Origin: Deltaproteobacteria bacterium
GTDB taxonomy: Bacteria; Desulfobacterota; Binatia; Bin18
Assembly (NCBI GenBank): GCA_016200595.1
Contig: JACQEL010000830.1
Coordinates: 1 to 11,257, forward strand
DNA length: 11,257 nt
Direction: 5' to 3'
Made by a program: the position numbers and the translations under genes. Under the pieces are notes generated by a model, which was given only the letters and a program-made list of their open reading frames with translations, searched no databases and had not been told where the DNA came from. The stretch's first letter is position 1; each line of letters opens with the position of its first letter. This document shows positions 6,791 through 11,257 of this stretch, in pieces.

Positions 6791-7003
6791 ATGAACCAGT
6801 CACGCGCAGGAGTACGTTGTCGCGCGTTATGTAACGTAATTACCGCCAAGGGTCTCCTCCCACGCGACACTCAAGGCATCCTCCTCTATGAAACGAACAC
6901 GCTGGGCCGCCGAGTCGTAATGGTAGACTGGGACAATGGCATGAGGACGGCGGTGCCGCCGCACGAAATTGCCGTGCTTAAGCCGGAGGGAATTCGCACC
7001 TAA
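6791..7003 (+). CDS. Small conserved hypothetical protein, 70 residues, SH3-like
   Basis: The product starts MNQSRAGVRCRALCNVITAKG and continues with a pattern of short beta strands: GILLYETN, LGRRVVMVDWDNGM, TAVPPHEIAVL. Small proteins of this layout (strand, Gly turn, VxWDNG, PHEIxVL) recur in environmental bacteria and are expected to form a small SH3-like barrel; I know no assigned function. The purine-rich stretch gaaagagagaaaag just upstream could act as a weak ribosome site. The gene follows the 179-residue gene by 58 bases. Two Cys near the N-terminus (RCRALC) could bind metal, but this is speculation. Confidence 0.65.
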   Translation: MNQSRAGVRCRALCNVITAKGLLPRDTQGILLYETNTLGRRVVMVDWDNGMRTAVPPHEIAVLKPEGIRT

Positions 7004-7189
7004 GCCGGTCTTTGTCAGACAGAGCAGGAGGAGAGGTCGCTACCCGCCTCCGACTCCGCAACACACTGGCGGCCGGGCAAGGGTCTTGAACAGCAAAGCC
7101 ACGGTCAGTTTCTGCGGTACTCGTTTCACCGTGAGCGCCTAACCTTGCCAGCGATAAGAGAGTTGGTTGCGCGAAATAGCCTCTCGCTA

Positions 7190-7351
7190 CTAAACCAGAC
7201 GGCAGGAGATTGGTGCACTCAGGTCCCTGAGCCTGCCTGCTGATGAATTTTGACGCGCAAGATCGGCAATTGAGGTTTGGTGGCACGGGCTTCTAGCCCG
7301 TGCTGTGGACAGGCTAGGCGCATGAAAATAGCGGCGTACAGGGAAGACGTG
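7190..7351. repeat. Palindromic dispersed element, copy 3 (damaged, right arm missing)
   Basis: The left end (ctaaaccagacggcaggaga...gcactc...gagcctg) matches the left arm of the two intact copies with substitutions. The loop core gaaaatagcggcgtacaggg through gacgtg at 7324-7351 is almost identical to copy 2. Between these, the left inner arm is replaced by a longer unrelated stretch containing another hairpin, and the right half after gacgtg is absent. Confidence 0.65.
7283..7303. repeat. Perfect 9-bp hairpin gcacgggct-tct-agcccgtgc inside copy 3
   Basis: Arms at 7283-7291 and 7295-7303 are exact complements around a three-base loop. The surrounding sequence (ggtttggtggcacggg...gtgctgtggacaggctag) is, from memory, part of a separate family of intergenic repeats seen in several bacterial phyla. 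No T-run follows. It interrupts the palindromic element, so it probably arrived later. Confidence 0.6.
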
Positions 7352-7411
7352 GAAGGCTGATAGGTCTGCCCGGACCAGATTGCGCCCTCTGGTCTTGGCG
7401 GTGAGGCAGGG

Positions 7412-8353
7412 CTAGTCGCCCGAGGCTGAGTCCACTCTGCCAAATAGGGCCGCAAGCCGCTGCAGGTCTGTCGCGGCCAAAGGCGGCTTGAGCAGGGAGG
7501 TGACATTTTCTTTGAGATGCTCCACATTTCCGGTTCCCGACAAGACCGTGTGTATACCCGGTTCATGCCGGCAATATCGATAAGCAGCCTCGGGAATGGT
7601 AGCAGCCTTCCCCGCTTGAGTGAGAAACCCGAGGGGATCCTTAGCTTCATAGGCACCGGGATCTATCTGCCCTTTTTGCGCCAGCTGGGCCAGCAAGGCG
7701 CCGAGATGGGCCGGTTGGCTGAGCGCCCGGCGCACGGCAAACATGTCTAAGACTCCGATGTTTTTCGCCAAAGTTTTCTTGAACACCCGGCTACGGGCGG
7801 ACTGATTCAGCAGGTTGAACCCCACCATCATGACGTCCCAGCAATCTGCTTCCAGGGCTTGCTGCAGCGTGAGATGTCCCGGATCAAAGATAAAGGCCTC
7901 GGTGATCCCTACCGCTCGGATCTTGCCTTCCTCACGCATCCGTAACAGCACGGGCGCGAGGACGTTATAAGCGTAACGATAGTGATCGGGCCGCACCCCA
8001 TGGAGATGATAGATATCGACATAATCGGTTCTGAGCCGCTGCAGACTTTGTTCCAATCCCTGCCTGAGTTCTCCAACTGGATCGGGCCGGTCCGGCGACG
8101 GCGGCAGCTTCTTGGTCGAGATCACCACCTGATCCCGGGGAACCGCTTCCAGGGCCTTCCCGACAATGGCTTCGGTGCCGTACATCTCAGCCGTATCGAC
8201 TAACGTAATACCCAAATCCACCGCCTGTCGTACCACGGTAATCGATTCCTGTTCGCTCTTGCCGGTTGCCTGGCCCAGGCGGCTGGGACCGCCACAGCCG
8301 AGGCCAACGACACTGACTCGTAAACCACTGCGCCCGAGAATTGTGTATTCCAC
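7412..8353 (-). CDS. Aldo/keto reductase
   Basis: This is a 313-residue NAD(P)H-dependent oxidoreductase of the aldo/keto reductase superfamily, which reduces carbonyl substrates in the cytoplasm. The N-terminus GRSGLRVSVVGLGCGG is typical of the family. The catalytic tetrad can be placed as D53 and Y58 (DTAEMYG), K81 (ISTKK) and H118 (DIYHLHGV). Later segments (GITEAF, MMVGFNLLNQ, SGTGNVEHLKENV) fit the remaining barrel strands and the cofactor loop near the C-terminus. Length is normal. Translation starts at a GTG with a clear aggag six bases upstream. It lies 89 bases after the methyltransferase gene on the same strand, so the two may share a transcript. The substrate cannot be told from sequence. 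Confidence 0.92.
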   Translation of the reverse strand: MEYTILGRSGLRVSVVGLGCGGPSRLGQATGKSEQESITVVRQAVDLGITLVDTAEMYGTEAIVGKALEAVPRDQVVISTKKLPPSPDRPDPVGELRQGLEQSLQRLRTDYVDIYHLHGVRPDHYRYAYNVLAPVLLRMREEGKIRAVGITEAFIFDPGHLTLQQALEADCWDVMMVGFNLLNQSARSRVFKKTLAKNIGVLDMFAVRRALSQPAHLGALLAQLAQKGQIDPGAYEAKDPLGFLTQAGKAATIPEAAYRYCRHEPGIHTVLSGTGNVEHLKENVTSLLKPPLAATDLQRLAALFGRVDSASGD

Positions 8354-8359
8354 GTCACT

Positions 8360-8364
8360 CTCCT
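8360..8364 (-). promoter_or_regulatory. Ribosome binding site (aggag) for the aldo/keto reductase GTG start
   Basis: On the minus strand aggag lies six bases before the GTG at 8353, which supports this non-ATG start. Confidence 0.7.
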
Positions 8365-8442
8365 GAGCTGTTCTTCCTGTATTGTTCTATCAACAGTGAA
8401 AGCATTCTTGATACGCACTGCTCTCCCACTGATAACTACCTG

Positions 8443-9348
8443 TTAGAAAGTGGCTAACCCCACCCGGGCTTTCATGAGATGCCCCAGGCTCGCGACCCGC
8501 AGTCCATCGCTGCGGCCCGCAAAGTAACGGGCGTTCGCTTCCGTCGGTCCCAAGTCCCAGACCTCGGCAAACCCCAGGTCCTTCACCCGTGCCGCAAGCT
8601 GCGCCGGTTCAAAAAAGCTGAGCCACGGCTCGCCATGACTCGCGCTCGACGCGGTGGAAACCGCCAGCAGGCGCCGATCTTCGTCAGCGAGCCACGCAGC
8701 AGGCACGACATACATGAAAACGATCTCGGTTCCGCTCGCCAAGGAGGCCACCTCTTGCAAGGTCCGATAGACGGCGGCTTCGGTCAGGTATTGCGTGACT
8801 CCCAGCCAGGAGAAGAAAGCTGGCTCCTCCATACAATACCCACCTGCCTGAAGACCATCCACCAAGGTTTGCTTCTCGAAATCGACGGTGACGAAGCGCA
8901 GGTTGGCTGGCAGGTCCACATGCAGCGCCCGCAAGCGCGCCAGCTTCTCCTGCTGACTGACCGGATGATCAACTTCCAACACTTGCACCACGCTAGCAAG
9001 GTCCTTTCTCCGATAGGCGAAGGAATCGAACCCAGCTCCCAGGATCACATATTGTCTCACACCTCGTGAGAGCGCCTGGGCCAGTGCGTCTTCCACATAG
9101 CGGCTGCGGAGCACTGCCATCGCGCGGAAGTGTCGGAAAACCGCTTGCGCAAACGCCGCGGAAAAGTCCGCTTGCAGCTCCGTGAGCATGGCATCCAGAG
9201 TCGTTCGCAACGTCGCCTCGTCTCCTACGCCACTCAGACCCAGGGCCAGTTCATCTCGCAAAATCTTAGGCTCAGCGTCCCACAGCAGGTGTGCCGCGCG
9301 CATCATGGCGGCAGCGACCGCCGTAGAACTGGGGCGTCCCTCTTCCAT
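8443..9348 (-). CDS. SAM-dependent methyltransferase, TIGR00027 / leucine carboxyl methyltransferase family
   Basis: This 301-residue cytoplasmic protein should transfer a methyl group from S-adenosylmethionine to an unknown small molecule. Family features are present in order: an N-terminal PSSTA segment and MMRAAH, RSRYVEDAL (residues 81-89), the SAM-binding loop VILGAGFDSFAYR (101-113), the acidic LEVDHP (124-129), VTVDFE (153-158), and FFSWLGVTQYLTE (178-190). The C-terminal part (FFEPAQLAARVKDLGFAEVWDLG) is the usual last segment. Length is typical. The ATG is preceded at five bases by ggggagg. It is divergent from the diadenylate-cyclase-like gene, with 140 bases between the two starts. 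Members often lie in polyketide or other secondary-metabolite clusters, but no such genes are visible here. Confidence 0.93.
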   Translation of the reverse strand: MEEGRPSSTAVAAAMMRAAHLLWDAEPKILRDELALGLSGVGDEATLRTTLDAMLTELQADFSAAFAQAVFRHFRAMAVLRSRYVEDALAQALSRGVRQYVILGAGFDSFAYRRKDLASVVQVLEVDHPVSQQEKLARLRALHVDLPANLRFVTVDFEKQTLVDGLQAGGYCMEEPAFFSWLGVTQYLTEAAVYRTLQEVASLASGTEIVFMYVVPAAWLADEDRRLLAVSTASSASHGEPWLSFFEPAQLAARVKDLGFAEVWDLGPTEANARYFAGRSDGLRVASLGHLMKARVGLATF

Positions 9349-9353
9349 TGTTG

Positions 9354-9360
9354 CCTCCCC
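9354..9360 (-). promoter_or_regulatory. Ribosome binding site (ggggagg) for the methyltransferase
   Basis: On the minus strand ggggagg stands five bases before the ATG at 9348 and fixes the start. Confidence 0.7.
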
Positions 9361-9478
9361 TCATGCAGCATTTACCCAGCCTGCTCCGGTCGCTGGCAGC
9401 ATAGCGCAGTTCTTCCCGGCTGCCCAGCATTGTAGTAGTAATTGTGGTGGTGACCGCGGGCAACGCTGCCGCAAACTT

Positions 9479-9483
9479 GGAGG
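9479..9483 (+). promoter_or_regulatory. Ribosome binding site (ggagg) that sets the start at 9489
   Basis: The sequence ggagg stands five bases before the ATG at 9489. The same frame is open back to a GTG at 9444, but that lies in a gtagtagta/gtggtggtg stretch without a ribosome site. Confidence 0.75.
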
Positions 9484-9488
9484 AATCA

Positions 9489-10685
9489 ATGTTAGAGCCG
9501 AGCCTCATCGAGGAGATTCGGGCTGCTTGGCGTTCGGTGGGATTCTACCGGAACCACCCAGAAATGACGCGAGCGGTGCCGGCTGCTACGGATCTCAAAG
9601 CTCTTCTCGAAATGGTCTTCTTTGCGAGCCTGCAACAGGAAGAGCGGAGAGCTATTCAAGTCCGCGTCGTGTTTCTTCCAGATGCAACCACGACGTCGCT
9701 GAAGCAAGCGGCAAACCATCTCGAATCTCTGCCCTTCGCCCAACCGATCCCCCTGGCGGTTGAGTCTTTACGAAAGTTGGCTCCAGCGTTTGATCAGAAC
9801 ATCGCCACCTTGGTCGCGGCGCGCGGCGCCGAGCGCAAAGGGTACGAGCTAGTCGGGGCGGTCCTTTACGGCCGGATTGCCTCACTGTTTGATACTGATC
9901 TCAGCTCTCTGCCGCGGCCGCCAGCGCTGACCCTCAGCACACGTGTACCAGGTTCGGTGGTCATATCCTACGGAGACAGTGTGGTTGGACGTTTCGACAA
10001 GGGACACTTCTCTATTGCCAAGCCAGGCCCTATGGCCTCTTCCCCTTTCACTCATCAGCTTCTTCAGGTGTTAGCAAACCATGAATTGTACCAGCGCTAT
10101 GAGAATGGCTACTGGTTCCTGTACCGCAAGTGTCTTGAGCGCATCTATACCAGTGCGGCCGCGCACGGACATGGGGGCACGGTGATTTGGGTTCCAGATA
10201 AACAGCTTGATATGGCCAGGGGATACTTGCAAGCCGGAAGAGAGATTGTCGACTCTCCCGCCGGAGAGGAATTGATCGGCAAAGTGCTTGAAGAAGAGAA
10301 CTCTGGCCAAGGGGGCGAATTGCTGGCTCGCTATAAGCGTCGGCTCGGTGAGTATCTCGACATGCTTGCCCAGCTGAGTTGCGTTGACGGAGCGTTAATT
10401 GTTGATGAACATCTTCGTCCTTTATGGTTTGCGGCTCATCTCGCGGCGCCCAAGTGGGCAAAAGAGGTGTTTGAAGGAACGCACCAGAGTATTCCTCCCA
10501 CCGAGAAGATTGAACTGACGCGGTTCGGCACCCGGCATAACTCAGCCATTGGCTTTGTTGGGCATTGCCCAAGCACCATTGGGTTCATCATTTCCGAGGA
10601 TGGACCAGTCAGAGCGGTCCTTCATGTCGATGAGGCGGTATGGTTATGGCCAGATGCGCTGAACACGGTCTTCCTTGACCTCTGA
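9489..10685 (+). CDS. Diadenylate-cyclase-like (DAC domain) protein with long N-terminal region, possibly a DACNV-type sensor
   Basis: The 398-residue product ends in a region that matches the DisA_N/DAC fold, which makes cyclic di-AMP from two ATP. SCVDGALIVDEH carries the DGA motif (D300-A302), FGTRHNSAIGF (346-356) corresponds to the usual GTRHRxA motif, and IGFIISEDG (364-372) to the VSEE strand. The third residue of the RHR triad is N351. The N-terminal 290 residues have no membrane segment. A segment near residues 226-238 (GHGGTVIWVPDKQ) recalls the sensor domain named DACNV that is predicted to precede DAC domains. It is therefore probably a soluble, ligand-controlled nucleotide synthase or a degenerate receptor. 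Family assignment is from motif memory; activity is unproven. Confidence 0.65.
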   Translation: MLEPSLIEEIRAAWRSVGFYRNHPEMTRAVPAATDLKALLEMVFFASLQQEERRAIQVRVVFLPDATTTSLKQAANHLESLPFAQPIPLAVESLRKLAPAFDQNIATLVAARGAERKGYELVGAVLYGRIASLFDTDLSSLPRPPALTLSTRVPGSVVISYGDSVVGRFDKGHFSIAKPGPMASSPFTHQLLQVLANHELYQRYENGYWFLYRKCLERIYTSAAAHGHGGTVIWVPDKQLDMARGYLQAGREIVDSPAGEELIGKVLEEENSGQGGELLARYKRRLGEYLDMLAQLSCVDGALIVDEHLRPLWFAAHLAAPKWAKEVFEGTHQSIPPTEKIELTRFGTRHNSAIGFVGHCPSTIGFIISEDGPVRAVLHVDEAVWLWPDALNTVFLDL

Positions 10686-10732
10686 CCAGCGGGATCCTTC
10701 ATGTACCAGCCCGACTGACCGGAGATTAAGCA

Positions 10733-11257
10733 TTAGGCCTCCTCATCGTCTTCTGACATATCCCACCGCAGATGCAGAAATGACCGTGAGTGAGAAGGCA
10801 TCGCGGCTCTCGCTAACCATCCGCCTCTGGTATCGATCTTCTTCTTCGTCAGCATCGCTTTCTCGATGAGCAGTGCTTCGAGCGCGGCCAACCAGCATTC
10901 GTAATAAGTCGGTTTTGCGTCGGAGGGAATTTCCGGTCGCTCCGCCGCCGCTATCTCGGTAACGAAATGGTCACGGAACTCGCTCCAGCGGTAGAGCCCC
11001 TGCTCGCAGAGCGCAACCGCCAGGGCAAATACACAGCCTTCCCAGGGGTCCTGGAAGACTAGCTCTCCGCTCTGCCGCGGCAGAGCGACCGTCCCGGCCA
11101 TATCGGCGACCTGACGCTGCGACAGCGTGCTCGTCACACGCTTGTCGAGTTGTACGCGGGTAACCCCGATCATCGCATCTCGGGTTACAACCGCAGCTAG
11201 TTCGTCTTCGCTCAGTTGCTCAGTGCCAGGAGGACGTTCAGGCAGGACCATGAAGCG
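10733..11257 (-). CDS. Nitrile hydratase alpha subunit C-terminus fused to accessory (activator) domain (5' end outside window)
   Basis: The frame is open to the window edge, so the gene starts outside; 174 residues are visible. Residues 1-33 (RFMVLPERPPGTEQLSEDEL, then AAVVTRDAMIGVT) match the end of nitrile hydratase or thiocyanate hydrolase alpha-type subunits, which hydrate nitriles to amides using a non-corrin Co(III) or Fe(III) centre. The metal-binding CxxCSC motif would lie upstream, outside the window. Without a stop, a linker of about 25 residues leads to ALPRQSGELVFQDPWEGCVF (59-78), CEQGLYRWSEF and YYECWLAALEALLIEK (118-133). This is the nitrile hydratase accessory domain, whose free form delivers the metal. 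The beta C-terminal SH3-like domain is absent, arguing against a beta subunit. An acidic tail (SEDDEEA) ends the protein. An internal ATG at 11249-11251 lies inside the alpha motif and is unlikely to be the start. Confidence 0.8.
   Translation of the reverse strand, partial: RFMVLPERPPGTEQLSEDELAAVVTRDAMIGVTRVQLDKRVTSTLSQRQVADMAGTVALPRQSGELVFQDPWEGCVFALAVALCEQGLYRWSEFRDHFVTEIAAAERPEIPSDAKPTYYECWLAALEALLIEKAMLTKKKIDTRGGWLARAAMPSHSRSFLHLRWDMSEDDEEA

Larger units (their letters stand above)
7004..7411. other. Gap between convergent genes with a damaged repeat
   Basis: This 408-base region lies between the 70-residue gene (plus strand) and the aldo/keto reductase (minus strand). The first 186 bases (7004-7189) contain nothing I recognise. 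Bases 7190-7351 are a damaged copy of the palindromic element, and 7352-7411 are unremarkable. No hairpin followed by a T-run is visible for either converging gene. Confidence 0.7.

Noticed and set aside
7374..7393. accaga/tctggt hairpin downstream of the aldo/keto reductase stop, considered as its terminator.
   Set aside because: Six base pairs only, an 8-base loop and no U-tract on the minus strand.
9432..9453. gtagtagta/gtggtggtg stretch considered as a microsatellite or the start region of the cyclase-like gene.
   Set aside because: It is very short, and the start with a strong ggagg site is at 9489.

Overview
The window looks like chromosomal DNA from a GC-rich, probably environmental and uncultured bacterium. 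Coding sequence is dense, GTG starts are used alongside ATG, and intergenic gaps carry palindromic repeats of the kind seen in large-genome soil or marine lineages. No rRNA, tRNA or lineage-diagnostic gene is present, so the phylum cannot be named from sequence alone.

Region 1 (2-5697, plus strand) is a zinc/manganese-type metal uptake locus: the C-terminal part of a periplasmic metal-binding protein, an ABC ATPase, an ABC-3 family permease, a large membrane protein with a spermidine-synthase-like domain joined to the permease by a 4-base ATGA overlap, and a Fur-family regulator that is probably Zur. Substrate capture, ATP hydrolysis and membrane passage form one importer, and the regulator would repress it when metal is sufficient. 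The ATPase and permease genes are separated by 337 bases packed with three different palindromic repeats.

Region 2 (5698-7411) is repeat-rich. It holds a second copy of a 151-bp palindromic element (about 95% identical to the one inside the metal operon), a possible broken gene end on the minus strand, two small conserved genes of unknown function on the plus strand (179 and 70 residues), and a third, damaged copy of the element that carries a different hairpin repeat inside it.

Region 3 (7412-9348, minus strand) is a pair of genes: a TIGR00027-type SAM-dependent methyltransferase followed by an aldo/keto reductase.

Region 4 (9489-10685, plus strand) encodes a protein with a C-terminal diadenylate-cyclase-like domain and a long N-terminal part that may be a sensor. 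It is divergent from the methyltransferase.

Region 5 (10733 to the window end, minus strand) is the 3' part of a nitrile hydratase gene in which the end of the alpha subunit reads, without a stop, into a nitrile hydratase accessory (activator) domain.

The most noteworthy items are the apparent alpha-subunit/activator fusion, the non-canonical active sites of the spermidine-synthase-like and diadenylate-cyclase-like proteins, and the dispersed 151-bp palindromic element. I see no CRISPR array, transposase, phage gene or recognisable defence system.
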